53,150 nucleotides of DNA from Candidatus Aenigmatarchaeota archaeon (GCA_016187395.1 JACPJV010000023.1:1-53150), one strand, 5' to 3'; shown: positions 30,220 through 40,441, numbered from the stretch's first letter. Notes: a model not told the origin generated them from the letters alone. A program made the numbers and translations.

Positions 30220-32748
30220 ATGGACAAGTATAGTTTGCTTGCAGCATTAATAGTCTTCTTTGCGTCTGCGCATGCAGCGCACGCGCTTGCGCAGATAATT
30301 CCTGCTGACAACGGGCCGCCTGTGGCTGTCCTTGTAGGCAACCTCTCCCAGACGTACCAGCTGCAGGCAAATCTGACGATAAACTCCACAGAGGGCCAGC
30401 GCCTCAATTTCAATGTCACTATAATCATGCCGTACGGCCTTGAAAACACTACAGCGTGCGACGCGCAGAGCTTTACAACAACGAATTTCATCTGTGTTGT
30501 TGTCACAAACACGCCGATAAACGGCTCTGGCATTTTCCAGGCGAATGTGACTGTGCGCGCAAATATTTCAGCCTTCCCGTCATACGGAAGCGATACTGTA
30601 AATTTCTCTATCGTTGGGGAAAATGCAACGGCAAACAGCACTGTAAAGACCATCACAGGCGGAAATTTCTGGCGAAACCCGAGGCCGCATCTGACAGCAG
30701 GGCAGGTCGGCAATGTCAGATTCCGGTTTAAGAACTGGAACCAGACTGATTCCACTTACAAAGTGATGGTGCCTATATGGACGTACAATGCCAGCGCGAA
30801 CAGGCCGCAGCTTGCAGGCGCCAGCTACGGAGAGGTCATGTATTTCGACAAATCGTTCTTTGAAGAGCCGAGCTACATGCGCACGTGGAGCTACAACCTG
30901 TCTTTCCGCATTTATTTTGACCGGGCAGAGAACCAGACATTCAACATGATTTCCGTTATAAACTCATCCAACAACAGTGCCCAGTCAGCTGAAGGTCTTC
31001 TGCCGCTGGAGTCACTGACATTCGAGACCAGAAGTTTTAACTCCAACGCCACCCGGAACTTCACTATAGGAGTTCCCAACTCCTATAAATTTACGGTATA
31101 TTTCAATGGGACGGAGATGAACAATTCTGTCCTGGCGAGAGATTACGGCATTAACATGACATACTCTGGCGGGGATCCGACAGTGCGACTTTTCGATATA
31201 AACGTGTCAACGAACAACCTTTCGCTCGTAAACGGCACGGAGATTGGCGTGCTTCTGACTGTGGTTAACGTGACTGGCTGCCAATCAGGACCCGCCGAAA
31301 CCGGGCGGTGCAGCATGAGTCCCATATATGTTCAGACGCAGCAGAGCAGTGGCCTTAACTTTGACCAGCCCCCTGCATTCGGAACCAGCCTGAACATATC
31401 ATTCCTGGTGAACGTCACAAACCGATTTAGTAATTATACCGTGCAGGACCTGCGCCTGAGCTTCATGCAGCCGATGAACGTCACGATGAACAGGAACGGG
31501 ACAGCGAATCAGTTCAACATGACCTTGCCAAACCAGGTAAAGATGCTGGTGTGGAACACATCGGCCCTGTGGGAGGAAAACCTGAGCGTAACGCGGACAG
31601 ACAGCACCATGCAGTTTAACGACACTCATGGTCCTGCCCAAGGAGCGATTGTAAACGTTTCCATAAGCACGTACGATGTTCGTATAAGCGCCAACACAGC
31701 CACGTTCCGGAATTGGGATCCCGGAACTGCAGGAAGCGGCTACGCGTATGTGAATTTCACGGCAGAAATGGCATTTCCGACGCTCGACGAAGCGACCAGC
31801 ACTCCCGGCACAGTTGGCAGCAACAACAGCTACAACGCAACCATCAACAGCCCTGTGCGCTCTAACCTTAACCTCACAAACAAGGTTCCCGGGTTTAACA
31901 GCAGCGCCACAGGCATTATTATCACCGTAGACGGCGTGCAGCTGACGTCAGGCAACTACACAGTAGGCTCGCTTGTAATCAATGACGTCACTTCAGGCCA
32001 GCATACTATTGCCGTAAGTTATAACGTGCCCGCTGCTTCATCCTCTTCAAGCAGCAGCACGAGCACGAGCAGTGGCGGCGGTGGCGGAGGAACTGCGCCG
32101 GAAACAGACAAGAAGATTCACAGGTGGTCCAACCTCATTCCAGGAACAGAATACTTCATGAACGTTTCGAGCAGCAAAATTTCAGTAAGCGAAATCCATT
32201 ATGAGGTGCTGCAGAAGATAGAAAGCGTGCAGATTGCTGTGCAGTCCCTGCCATCAATGCCTGCTGAAATCACGATAGAACCGAGCGGAAAGGTGTTCCA
32301 GTATGTGAATATAACGGCTACGGATATTGACCAGTCGGATATTAGAAATACCAGAATAAGATTCATGGTAAGCCGGGCATGGCTGGATGAAAATAATTTC
32401 GCGCCTGATGATGTTTTACTGCAGCGCTTTGCAAATGGCGCGTGGCAGAAGCTTGAGACAACTCCTCTCGGAAGAACAGACGGCAATTACGAATTCGAGG
32501 CTGTAACTCCGGGATTCAGCATTTTTGCCGTAACAGCAGAACTTGCCCCTGAAGAAGAGCCTGCGCCACAGGAAGAACCACCTGAAGAAGAGGTACCGCC
32601 TGCTCCGGAGCTTCCACCGCCTCCTCAGCAAACTCCCGAGGAAGCGCCTTTTGACGCCAGTTCTGCGCTCATTGTAATCGGAGTTCTGATAATCATAGCG
32701 ATTCTCGGCTATATCCATTACCACCACGCGCCGCAGAAGCGGACGTAG
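30220..32748 (+). CDS. large surface protein with PGF-pre-PGF domain
   Basis: 842 residues: signal peptide (LLAALIVFFASAHAAHA), about 600 residues of Thr/Ser/Asn-rich beta domains with dozens of N-glycosylation sequons, a Ser/Gly linker near 608-625, a PGF-pre-PGF domain (HRWSNLIPGTEYFMNVSS...PGFSIFAVTAE), a Pro/Glu stalk and one C-terminal membrane helix (ALIVIGVLIIIAILGYI). Likely an S-layer-associated or adhesive cell-surface protein. TATA-like GGTTTAAATATAGC lies just before the start. Confidence 0.82.
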   Translation: MDKYSLLAALIVFFASAHAAHALAQIIPADNGPPVAVLVGNLSQTYQLQANLTINSTEGQRLNFNVTIIMPYGLENTTACDAQSFTTTNFICVVVTNTPINGSGIFQANVTVRANISAFPSYGSDTVNFSIVGENATANSTVKTITGGNFWRNPRPHLTAGQVGNVRFRFKNWNQTDSTYKVMVPIWTYNASANRPQLAGASYGEVMYFDKSFFEEPSYMRTWSYNLSFRIYFDRAENQTFNMISVINSSNNSAQSAEGLLPLESLTFETRSFNSNATRNFTIGVPNSYKFTVYFNGTEMNNSVLARDYGINMTYSGGDPTVRLFDINVSTNNLSLVNGTEIGVLLTVVNVTGCQSGPAETGRCSMSPIYVQTQQSSGLNFDQPPAFGTSLNISFLVNVTNRFSNYTVQDLRLSFMQPMNVTMNRNGTANQFNMTLPNQVKMLVWNTSALWEENLSVTRTDSTMQFNDTHGPAQGAIVNVSISTYDVRISANTATFRNWDPGTAGSGYAYVNFTAEMAFPTLDEATSTPGTVGSNNSYNATINSPVRSNLNLTNKVPGFNSSATGIIITVDGVQLTSGNYTVGSLVINDVTSGQHTIAVSYNVPAASSSSSSSTSTSSGGGGGGTAPETDKKIHRWSNLIPGTEYFMNVSSSKISVSEIHYEVLQKIESVQIAVQSLPSMPAEITIEPSGKVFQYVNITATDIDQSDIRNTRIRFMVSRAWLDENNFAPDDVLLQRFANGAWQKLETTPLGRTDGNYEFEAVTPGFSIFAVTAELAPEEEPAPQEEPPEEEVPPAPELPPPPQQTPEEAPFDASSALIVIGVLIIIAILGYIHYHHAPQKRT

Positions 32749-32875
32749 GATTCCAAAAAAAGCGAGTAACTGATTAGCTGAAAGGCAAAATTCTGAGAAA
32801 AAAATCTGAAATAATTATCTGAAGAGAATGAAATCGGTATACAAGCCCTTTCAAGGGGAGATGATTGAAATCTTG

Positions 32876-33020
32876 CATTCCACCAGTCTTTGACTGGTGG
32901 AAATCTGTCAAAATAATATCTGGCGGAATGCGGGATGTAAAAAACTCCGCTATAATATTTGGAGGCATCTTATTGTTTCGCTTATACTGAGATGCCTCCG
33001 GTCTGTGACCGGAGGTTTTT
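32876..33020 (+). repeat. R2 double-hairpin element, copy 2
   Basis: Outer arms GCATTCC/GGAATGC around hairpin CACCAGT-CTTTG-ACTGGTG, spacer GGATGTAAAAAAC, then GGAGGCATC/GATGCCTCC and hairpin CCTCCGGT-CTGTG-ACCGGAGG. Matches R2 copy 1 in plan, spacer, loop sequence and order, with the stems changed on both sides. The remaining 400-bp gap (32749-33154) holds nothing else that is recognisable. Confidence 0.75.
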
Positions 33021-33154
33021 CACATATGTATTTGTGGAATTTCCAAAGGCCCGATTTCCTTTTCATGCCTCTAACGATATGGCTTCAACCATAAAATTCA
33101 TGAGAGCTAACTAGATACAAAAGCGATTTAATCTTTTTCTTCCCTCATATCTTC

Positions 33155-34183
33155 ATGGTGCGGCTTGAAAGATACGGGCCTGTGCTGGATCCTGTCATAG
33201 AGGTTGCGAAGGAGCTGGCAGAATCAGGCGAGGCTGAGCTGTACGTGCCCATGCATCCCCAGGCAGCAGGGATGGCTGTGGACGCCCGCGAGGTCCTGGC
33301 AAGGTTATATCCGTTCACAGACCTTCGGGTTTATTTTCCGGGCGCTACAAGGTTCTCGCCGTACTCCGGGAAAAGCGATGAGAAAGCCCGGAGATTAAAG
33401 GTAAGCCTGGTGTTTGATGATGGCAGATTTGAGACACGAAACCAGGAGAGGTTCGCCTCTTATCCGCGTGTTACAATCATCGACGTCGAGGATGACGAGG
33501 ATGCTGGTTTCAAGTCCCGGATTTCTGTTCAGGCGAGAGGAAGGGCTCCGGACAAAAGACCTGAGTTCGCGGCTTTTCTGGACGGAAACGCGATAGAAAC
33601 GCCGCGAAGGATGCACGCAACAACCATAACCCTGGCGTATCAGAGCATATCGCATTTTCCTGTTGACACGTGCTTCCAGCATTTCCCTTTGATAGAAAGA
33701 GAGTGGAGGCCCAAGGCAGGCGACGAAGTGCTTCACTATCCTGTATCTGAAAGGGAAATGCACAGGCTTCCCAGAAAGGCGTGGGATTTCTTCAATGCGC
33801 CTGTATTCTGGGACTCGTGGTCCCAGTTCGGCTCTCTGGCGCTGAACAAGATGGCAGGGGTAAGAAGCTATGAAGATGCTGCAAGATACCATAGCTATGA
33901 CGTTGAAGATATCTTAAGGCGCGCCAAGCGTGCAGAAGAAAGCGTTGCTGGAATCATAGATGTTCTAAGGAGAGGTGAAGACCCAGGCAAGGTTGCTGAC
34001 AGGGTTGGATGCCCCTACGAATATAGGGGCTTTTATCTGCACAAAATCCTGAATTCAATAAGATGGCTCTGCAACCCCGATTCTCTCGGAGACGCTGAAA
34101 AGGCGGGTTATCTTGCCAATCTTTCGCAGGCTTGCAGAGAGCATGGCCTGGAAATGACTCCTGAAGGGCTGGCAGCTATCTAG
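33155..34183 (+). CDS. hypothetical protein
   Basis: 342 residues, soluble, no family recognised. An N-terminal alpha/beta region (DPVIEVAKELAESGEAELYVPMHPQAAGMAV) is followed by a charged middle and a helical C-terminal half with a possible helix-turn-helix-like stretch (DPGKVADRVGCPYEYRGFYLHKI). TATA at about 33127 and a start at 33155 fit a leaderless gene. Confidence 0.65.
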   Translation: MVRLERYGPVLDPVIEVAKELAESGEAELYVPMHPQAAGMAVDAREVLARLYPFTDLRVYFPGATRFSPYSGKSDEKARRLKVSLVFDDGRFETRNQERFASYPRVTIIDVEDDEDAGFKSRISVQARGRAPDKRPEFAAFLDGNAIETPRRMHATTITLAYQSISHFPVDTCFQHFPLIEREWRPKAGDEVLHYPVSEREMHRLPRKAWDFFNAPVFWDSWSQFGSLALNKMAGVRSYEDAARYHSYDVEDILRRAKRAEESVAGIIDVLRRGEDPGKVADRVGCPYEYRGFYLHKILNSIRWLCNPDSLGDAEKAGYLANLSQACREHGLEMTPEGLAAI

Positions 34184-34235
34184 AATTGCGCAGCTTCCAA
34201 AAGGCTTATAAGCATTTCCCCACCCCCTGTTCGTT

Positions 34236-35843
34236 ATGGCCGGGAATGTGTCACTAAAGGAGCTGGCAAGGAGCCATTCAAGGACGGTTGAGGAGCTCCT
34301 GGATGGGTTTGAAAGGAACGAGCAGGAACGAGGAACAGAAAGATACCTTGCCGAGGTTTTTCACCTTTCATCAGAGTTAGGCAGGATCTTCTCGATAGAA
34401 GAACTGCTTCTCCACGAAGGCACCAAAAAAAGGCTGGACGATATTTTTGAAAATAGGATAATGGACCGCCTTCGGGAAATTTCACTCTCCGATGATCATC
34501 GTCATCTCGAAAAACTCGACTTGATATCTCTCCGTTTAAGCAAAGTAAGGGGGTGCATGGCATCTTCCAAGGTCGTTCAGTTGAACGGGGATAGAGGTCA
34601 TCATTATTCAAAAATTCATAGAGGACACAAAGAGGAGGGCAGCGTGGAGCCTTATTCTCATAGAGCAGGAAAATCCGCGCAGTCAGTAAGGCCAAAAAAA
34701 CGCGGGATTTTTAAGCCTTTTTTGGAAGTGGCAGCGTATGCTGCGACTGCAGGCTTTCTAACTTTCTTCGGAAGCCCGGATTTTACGAAGACAGACCTTC
34801 TGCCGCGCAACCAGACGGTTGTTTATGAGATAAATATGGAATCTCTGGATGAACCTGGAAAAACAAGAGCCCATGGCGCAGGCAGAGAAGAATCAGAAGA
34901 AGATTTCAGCCTGAAGGATGAGACTGGAGGCGCTGAACAGCCAAAAATGCCGCTAGGCTACAAGATTTCTAAGGAGCCTTACGCCAGGGCGGCAGCAAAA
35001 GGCGGATTGTATGGCATCGCAAAGGAGGCGGGCATTGATCCGCAGGCATTTATCAGGTTCTTCAACGAAACTCATAAAGAGAGGTTCGGCACTGACAGGG
35101 ACACAATGGGGTATGTTGATGGCAGAATTCATGAAGGACCGGATGGCATAGGGCCTGACAAGTGGTCCTGGGAAGAGATGGGCAATGAAATTTTCATACC
35201 GGCAGGCGCGATGGCTGGATTGAATCCTGATATTAGCAGGCTCCAGCCTGTTTATGGCAGCGCTGCAACAGAAGCGGCGCAGAAATCAGAGGCAAGAGCA
35301 GAAGAGAAGCCGGAGGGCACTCCAAAACCAAGCGGCCCTCCGGGTGACGGCGGAGGCAACGCAGAAGGCGCAAAGCAGGCTATTGGCATGCAAGAGGCAT
35401 CAGGCAGGGTGATGAAATTCACATCGCCTGCGCCAGAGGCAGACAAAAATCCGGCTGAGCTGAGTCCTAGCCATCCATATGCATCGCGTGTTGTCCGTTC
35501 ATTTATCGGCTATTTCGAAAAAACAGGAAGCCCGGAGAGAGCCTTAGATTATCTTCTTATGAGCGAGCCCGGACTGGATAAGAACACCGCCTGCAACATG
35601 CTCGATGGCACGCGGAAGCGAATCACGAATATTGTAAAATCAACCGAGGATTATATTGCCGGCAGCGACCTTCGGGACGCAGAAAGAGCAGAAATATACA
35701 GATCGCAGAGGCGCAAGATTGAAAACATCATTGGAAGAAGCTTTGCAGCGGACGAAGAATTGCAGAGAGCTGCAGAGGCCATAGCTTATGCGCCTATTCT
35801 TCAGGCAACGCCTGCAAGAACAATCCTTGCAAAAGCAGCCTAA
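34236..35843 (+). CDS. hypothetical membrane-anchored protein
   Basis: 535 residues. A helical, charged cytoplasmic N-terminus (1-160), one membrane segment (FLEVAAYAATAGFLTFFG), then a long outside portion with a disordered Glu/Pro/Gly-rich linker (about 345-390) and a helical C-terminal domain. The region KEPYARAAAKGGLYGIAKEAGIDPQAFIRFFNE has a LysM-like look but is not convincing. TATA-like GGCTTATAAGC lies about 30 nt upstream. Confidence 0.6.
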   Translation: MAGNVSLKELARSHSRTVEELLDGFERNEQERGTERYLAEVFHLSSELGRIFSIEELLLHEGTKKRLDDIFENRIMDRLREISLSDDHRHLEKLDLISLRLSKVRGCMASSKVVQLNGDRGHHYSKIHRGHKEEGSVEPYSHRAGKSAQSVRPKKRGIFKPFLEVAAYAATAGFLTFFGSPDFTKTDLLPRNQTVVYEINMESLDEPGKTRAHGAGREESEEDFSLKDETGGAEQPKMPLGYKISKEPYARAAAKGGLYGIAKEAGIDPQAFIRFFNETHKERFGTDRDTMGYVDGRIHEGPDGIGPDKWSWEEMGNEIFIPAGAMAGLNPDISRLQPVYGSAATEAAQKSEARAEEKPEGTPKPSGPPGDGGGNAEGAKQAIGMQEASGRVMKFTSPAPEADKNPAELSPSHPYASRVVRSFIGYFEKTGSPERALDYLLMSEPGLDKNTACNMLDGTRKRITNIVKSTEDYIAGSDLRDAERAEIYRSQRRKIENIIGRSFAADEELQRAAEAIAYAPILQATPARTILAKAA

Positions 35844-35873
35844 TGCATTTAAGCTGCCGCCGCAGATAATCTC

Positions 35874-36428
35874 ATGCCTCTTTATTATACAGGCAAGGGA
35901 GACAATGGGGATACGAGCACAATTGCCGGCACAAGGATTCCAAAATGCGACCTGCTTGTAGAGGCGAATGGCGCTATTGATGAACTGCAGGCGTGCATCG
36001 GGGTTGCAAGGTCTTTTCAAACATCAGAAGAAATTGATAAATTTTTAAAAAAGGTGCAGGAAGATCTTTTCATAATAGGCACAAACATCAACAGCGCAGG
36101 AAAGAAGATACCGTCTCTGCCCGATGCCAAGGAAGAGATGACAAAGAATCTGGAAAAGGCAATAAACGGCATTTCTGAAAGGCTGGAGCCTCTGGACAGG
36201 TTTGTGCTTCCTTCTGGATCTCAATCTGTTGCTTTCCTGCATCTTGCAAGGGCGGTGTGCAGGCGAGCGGAAAGGATAGTTGTGGGATTTTCAAAAGAAA
36301 ATAAAATCAATGAGAACGTCATTCCTTACATGAATCGCCTTTCCTCACTGCTGTTCGTCCTGGCACGCTATGCTGCGAAGATAGAGGGAGTGAAGGAGGA
36401 GAAATGGAAGGGAACAGGCAGAAGATGA
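35874..36428 (+). CDS. cob(I)alamin adenosyltransferase, PduO type
   Basis: 184 residues. YTGKGDNGDTSTIAG is the N-terminal ATP-binding signature, NGAIDELQACIGVARS the central one and VCRRAERIVVGF...VIPYMNRLSSLLFVLARYA the C-terminal helix with the Arg/Asn catalytic residues. It transfers adenosyl from ATP to cobalamin. No other B12 genes are present, suggesting salvage use. Starts 31 nt after the preceding gene. Confidence 0.92.
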   Translation: MPLYYTGKGDNGDTSTIAGTRIPKCDLLVEANGAIDELQACIGVARSFQTSEEIDKFLKKVQEDLFIIGTNINSAGKKIPSLPDAKEEMTKNLEKAINGISERLEPLDRFVLPSGSQSVAFLHLARAVCRRAERIVVGFSKENKINENVIPYMNRLSSLLFVLARYAAKIEGVKEEKWKGTGRR

Positions 36429-36507
36429 AAAATTAGAAGGTAGGGGATGAAATTTGGATATTTACAGGTGGAATATCACAGAATACCCTGCAAGAACGAT
36501 ATCCCTC

Positions 36508-36612
36508 CTAAAGCTTTCCTATCTCTTTCAGGAACTCCTTCTCTTTCTTTATAAATTCTTCTGATTTTTTTATGAAGATACTCTTGCGCTTACCCGAACC
36601 TTTTGAAAGCAC
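36508..36612 (-). CDS. small basic protein
   Basis: 34 residues with a GTG start and a strong GGAGGTGATA Shine-Dalgarno at proper distance. Product is Lys-rich and helical (KKSEEFIKKEKEFLKEIGKL). Too short to assign; could be an RNA-binding or antitoxin-like peptide. Confidence 0.35.
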   Translation of the reverse strand: MLSKGSGKRKSIFIKKSEEFIKKEKEFLKEIGKL

Positions 36613-36698
36613 GTATATCACCTCCCTTCAGCCATTCATTAATCTCTTTGTCGGAGTAATAATAAGCTTATAAATATGCTTATCACCGTATGTTGTTT

Positions 36699-36848
36699 AT
36701 GCGGGAGGATAAAGATTTCAAAGTCGCGACGATCAGGCTGAACAGGCATGATGTCAAGGTAAGAATACCCAGAAGGAGCATTTCATTAGGAGAGGCTGCA
36801 AGGATACAAAGAAAAATACTTAGTAAATATGCTAAGAAATCTTCCTGA
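36699..36848 (+). CDS. small protein, possible antitoxin to the convergent PIN protein
   Basis: 49 residues: MREDKDFKVATIRLNRHDVKV then RIPRRSISLGEAARIQRK, basic and with a short strand followed by a helix, the shape of ribbon-helix-helix-like antitoxins. A TATA box, TTATAAATAT at 36669-36678, lies about 25 bp before the ATG. It converges with the PIN gene (overlap 17 bp) rather than sitting in an operon with it, so the pairing is only a suggestion. Confidence 0.4.
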   Translation: MREDKDFKVATIRLNRHDVKVRIPRRSISLGEAARIQRKILSKYAKKSS

Positions 36849-37290
36849 GATCTTCGTAAGCCATAACATTAGTGTAGTATACCTGGAATCTCTTTTTCAA
36901 AACTTTGTCGCCAGTTAGCACGGTTAATTCGTTATTCTTGGCAACAATCAAGTGTATCAGGTTAATGATTATGCCTTTAGGCGCTGGTCTCTCGGATACC
37001 ATTTTTGCAATATATTCAAAGCTGATTTTATGTTCGTCTTCTTCTATTAAGATTTCCCTGACATCCAAAGATTCGGCGAATGATTTCCACAAGATGCGGC
37101 AATCTTTGGAATCTACTCCCAAATCATTATGCAGTTTCCTGAATGTCTCGGCTTTAGTCAGGTTAGAAACGAAATATTCATGCCGGGCTTTGATATTGTA
37201 AAGGAAAGTGGAAACCTTTGTTGCAGGCAGGTTTTTGGCTTGTTTTTCAAATGAAGGATAGATAATCCCTGTATCAAAGTAGATTTGCAT
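36832..37290 (-). CDS. PIN-like protein
   Basis: 152 residues. IYFDTGIIYPSF, NLTKAETFRKL, IHLIVAKNNEL and VLTGDKVLKKRFQ show the PIN pattern, with Asp at the first and last acidic positions; one middle acid is replaced (IHLIVAK), so activity is less certain. Probable RNase-type toxin or orphan. Confidence 0.6.
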   Translation of the reverse strand: MQIYFDTGIIYPSFEKQAKNLPATKVSTFLYNIKARHEYFVSNLTKAETFRKLHNDLGVDSKDCRILWKSFAESLDVREILIEEDEHKISFEYIAKMVSERPAPKGIIINLIHLIVAKNNELTVLTGDKVLKKRFQVYYTNVMAYEDLRKIS

Positions 37291-37313
37291 AAATTCTTAT
37301 TGCAGATTCTTAT

Positions 37314-37460
37314 TTAAACCGCAACAAGATGCCACGCCACGAACAGGCTTGCCAGCACGATTGCAAGGGTGTTCATGACTTTGATTAGCGGATTTATTGA
37401 AGGACCTGCAGTGTCTTTGCACGGATCTCCCACTGTGTCGCCCCTCCCACTGTGTCGCCC
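37314..37460 (-). pseudogene. displaced C-terminus of the H+-pyrophosphatase
   Basis: In a frame shifted from the main gene this encodes [21 protein letters not shown] then a last membrane helix and stop, the conserved end of all membrane pyrophosphatases. The 17-bp tandem duplication at 37428-37461 separates it from the rest. Confidence 0.8.
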
Positions 37461-39316
37461 ACGACTGCGGCTTTGTGCGCATCGCTGCCTTTTCCTCCTA
37501 AATTGCCTGCTTCTATGTACTTCTTTGCGTTGTCCCATGCGCCGCCTGTTGTTGATAAGAATAATGCGAGCAGAAATCCTGATGCAATTGCGCCTGCTAT
37601 TGCGCCGCCGAGCGCGGCAGGACCTAAGACGAACCCTATTATTATAGGTGATAAGACTGCGATCAGTCCTGGTGCAGCCAGCTGCCTCAGCGCGCCACGC
37701 GTGCATATATCCACGCATCGCGCATAGTCAGGCTTTGCCTTCCCCGTCATCAGTCCTTTTATTTCTCTAAACTGCCTGCGAACCTCTTCCACTACAACTC
37801 CGGCTGTTTTTCCAACAGCGCTCATTGCATACGATGCGAAGAAGAACGGTATTGCAGCTCCTATAAGGAGCCCGATAAGCACGTCGACCTGCATTATATT
37901 CAGGCTGCTCAGACCGACTTCCTGAAGATAAGCTGCAAAAAGCGCGAGCGCAGACAGTGCTGCTGAAGCGACAGCAATTCCTTTTGTTGTTGCTTTTGTC
38001 GTGTTGCCTACAGCGTCCAGAGCATCTGTGATTTTGCGGGTTCTTGCAGGCATGTTAGCCATCTCTGCGATGCCGCCTGCGTTGTCTGCGATTGGGCCAT
38101 AGGAATCTATACTCATAATCAGGCCTGTCATTGCGAGAAGGCCTAAGCTTGCTATTGCTATGCCGAAAAGCCCTGCTGCTGCAAATGAAATCAAAATAGC
38201 TGCTGCGACGATGAGTACTGGCCATAGCGTACTTCTAAGGCCAACGGACATTCCTATGATAATATTTGTTGCAGGGCCTGTTCTGCTGGCTTCTGCGATT
38301 GCCCGGACAGGAGCGCCTTCGCGCTTTGTGTAATGATCGATAACGACTGCTATAAGTACAGCGGTAACAAGACCTGCAACTCCTGCTATCCATATTCCGC
38401 TCCAGTCTGCAACCAGAGAGCTTGCGACAAAATAGAATCCTATTGCGCTTAGTATTGCTGAAACTATGAGAGAAAGTTGCATTCCGCGCCATATTCCTTT
38501 CTCGTTGCTTGCGCGGACGAAAACAGAACCTATCATGGATGCGATAATAGCGACAGCTGCCAATGTAATGGGAAGCAGCGTTTGTACGGATGTAACGCCA
38601 AACAGCATAGATCCAAGAAGCATCGCTGCTATGAGGGTCACGACATAAGATTCGAACATGTCTGCTCCCATTCCTGCGCAATCACCGACATTGTCTCCTA
38701 CATTGTCTGCTATAACTGCAGGATTACGCGGGTCATCCTCAGGAATTCCTTTCTCAAGCTTGCCTACAAGGTCTGCGCCGACGTCTGCGGCTTTTGTATA
38801 AATTCCGCCGCCTATCCTTGCAAACAATGAAACAAGTGAAGCGCCGAAGGCAAAACCTATTATCAAAGCAGGATCGCCAAGCATCATGAAAAGCACAGCA
38901 ACGCCGAGAAGACCAAGTCCTACAATTCCAAAACCATTTACAGCTCCTCCTCTGAAGGCAAGGGCCAGAGCGTTTTTCAAGCCAAGCTCAGCTGAGGCAG
39001 CCACGCGGCTGTTTGCGCGGATTGAAATAGCCATGCCGATGTAGCCCGATAATGCAGAAAGAAATGCGCCTGCGATGAATGTTCCTGCTACCACAGCGCC
39101 AAGTGCGAAGTAAAGGAGTATTGCGATTATTATTGCAAACAAACCTATGGTTCTATACTGCCTTTTCAAATAGGCATTTGAGCCTTCGACGATCGCAGCT
39201 GCGATTTCGCGCATCCTTGCGTTTCCTGCGTCTTTTCTTAGCGTGTACGCAGCCAGCAGGATTGCAAAGATTATCGATACTATCCCTGCGCTGGCTGCAA
39301 CCAATGCAAAAGTCAT
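37394..39316 (-). CDS. hppA: membrane H+-translocating pyrophosphatase, 3' frameshift
   Basis: Pumps protons by hydrolysing pyrophosphate. The substrate loop [35 protein letters not shown], the [10 protein letters not shown] site (a Lys that marks K+-independent enzymes) and [10 protein letters not shown] are all present, with about 15 membrane helices. After VVGDTVG the frame departs into GATQWEI and stops, because a 17-bp unit (TCCCACTGTGTCGCCC plus one base) is repeated in tandem. The authentic end lies at 37314-37427 in another frame. Either a recent loss-of-function mutation or a sequence error. Confidence 0.92.
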   Translation of the reverse strand: MTFALVAASAGIVSIIFAILLAAYTLRKDAGNARMREIAAAIVEGSNAYLKRQYRTIGLFAIIIAILLYFALGAVVAGTFIAGAFLSALSGYIGMAISIRANSRVAASAELGLKNALALAFRGGAVNGFGIVGLGLLGVAVLFMMLGDPALIIGFAFGASLVSLFARIGGGIYTKAADVGADLVGKLEKGIPEDDPRNPAVIADNVGDNVGDCAGMGADMFESYVVTLIAAMLLGSMLFGVTSVQTLLPITLAAVAIIASMIGSVFVRASNEKGIWRGMQLSLIVSAILSAIGFYFVASSLVADWSGIWIAGVAGLVTAVLIAVVIDHYTKREGAPVRAIAEASRTGPATNIIIGMSVGLRSTLWPVLIVAAAILISFAAAGLFGIAIASLGLLAMTGLIMSIDSYGPIADNAGGIAEMANMPARTRKITDALDAVGNTTKATTKGIAVASAALSALALFAAYLQEVGLSSLNIMQVDVLIGLLIGAAIPFFFASYAMSAVGKTAGVVVEEVRRQFREIKGLMTGKAKPDYARCVDICTRGALRQLAAPGLIAVLSPIIIGFVLGPAALGGAIAGAIASGFLLALFLSTTGGAWDNAKKYIEAGNLGGKGSDAHKAAVVGDTVGGATQWEIRAKTLQVLQ

Positions 39317-39417
39317 ATCAAGTTTTTGGAAAGAAGGGTTTAAAAGATTACGTCCTGCTTTGCCTGTTGCCGAATTCCCTGTAGACCATGCTTACAAATT
39401 CGCGCATCTCTTTTGAA

Positions 39418-39897
39418 TCACGCCACGCCTGTCCTTGCCTCGGGGCGGGCGTAGGTGGAATGAAGGTGTACTGGTATTTCTCCTCTCTCGCGCTGCACCT
39501 CAACCGTGTAGACAGCTATATCCAGATAATTCCTGAGCGCCTGATTGCCTGCCTGGAGGCAATGTGACCTAAGGAGGTCCATCTCGCCCCGCACCCTTTC
39601 TGCGCTTACCCCGGCGAGTTCGTACGCAAAGAAAATCTCGTGGAGCCTTGCGTCTATAAAGCGCCTTGTAGAATCGTCATATTCCTCCCCGAATTTTGCT
39701 CGGGCAAGATTCGCCTTCATCTTTCCTGCAAAGACCTGGAGCTTCGCCCTAGACGTTTTATCAAGCTCTCCTTTTTCAAGAGCCTCTGAAAGCTCTGCGA
39801 GGGAATTAGAGGGCATCCGCTCCCCCAGAACTACAGTTTGTATTATGTCATTTCCCGACAAGATATAGACAATATCCTCTCTTATGCCATTATCCAT
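39418..39897 (-). CDS. hypothetical helical protein
   Basis: 159 residues, soluble and helical (LAELSEALEKGELDK, KLQVFAGKMKANLARAKFG, ALRNYLDIAVYTVEVQRERG). No family recognised. Divergent from the S8e gene, with which it shares an AT-rich spacer. Confidence 0.6.
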   Translation of the reverse strand: MDNGIREDIVYILSGNDIIQTVVLGERMPSNSLAELSEALEKGELDKTSRAKLQVFAGKMKANLARAKFGEEYDDSTRRFIDARLHEIFFAYELAGVSAERVRGEMDLLRSHCLQAGNQALRNYLDIAVYTVEVQRERGEIPVHLHSTYARPEARTGVA

Positions 39898-39954
39898 GAG
39901 TTATCTCTTTAATGAAAGATTTAAATGTAATTCCTCTATTATCTACAGGATATT

Positions 39955-40338
39955 ATGCAATGGCACCTCAAACTCAGGGGAAGGACAAAGACGGGCAAGA
40001 AGTACAAGCGCTCATACAAAAAGAAGAGACATCAACGTGGGCGTGATTTTCTTCCAACAACGATAGGCACAAGAAGAATTCTTGTTAAAAAGACACGCGG
40101 AGGAAGCAGAAAATCCATTCTTCTCAGCACAGACGCTGCAAATATAATCACAAAGGACGGCATAAAAAAATCAAAAATCCTATCTGTTGTGGGAAATCCA
40201 GCTGACTCACAGTTTATCCGCCGTAACATAATCACAAAGGGTGCGATAATAAATACAGATATCGGAAAGGCGCGTGTGACATCAAGGCCAGGACAAAGCG
40301 GAAGCGTTGATGCTGTGCTGGTGGAGGAGAAGAAGTGA
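39955..40338 (+). CDS. rps8e: 30S ribosomal protein S8e
   Basis: 127 residues. The start WHLKLRGRTKTGKKYKRSYKKKR and the core RRILVKKTRGGSRK, VVGNPADSQFIRRNIITKGAII and ITSRPGQSGSV-type end identify archaeal S8e, which binds 16S rRNA in the small subunit. TATA-like GATTTAAATG lies about 35 nt upstream. A strong marker that the DNA is archaeal. Confidence 0.97.
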   Translation: MQWHLKLRGRTKTGKKYKRSYKKKRHQRGRDFLPTTIGTRRILVKKTRGGSRKSILLSTDAANIITKDGIKKSKILSVVGNPADSQFIRRNIITKGAIINTDIGKARVTSRPGQSGSVDAVLVEEKK

Positions 40339-40441
40339 TTCCTGACAGGATGCAAGAACAAATGCACCCAATGCTTTAAAGAATTTTCCAGGGGATATGA
40401 TGTGACACGTAGTGTTTTTGTTGTTTTATGAGGTGAAAGTG

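Noticed and set aside
36613-36690. Frame YYYSDKEINEWLKGGD on the minus strand
   Set aside because: No start codon in frame after the preceding stop; too short.
39340-39417. Short coding-like tail (MREFVSMVYREFGNRQ) before the pyrophosphatase
   Set aside because: Only 19 codons with no upstream start or Shine-Dalgarno; could be a frameshifted end of the 39418 gene but unsupported.
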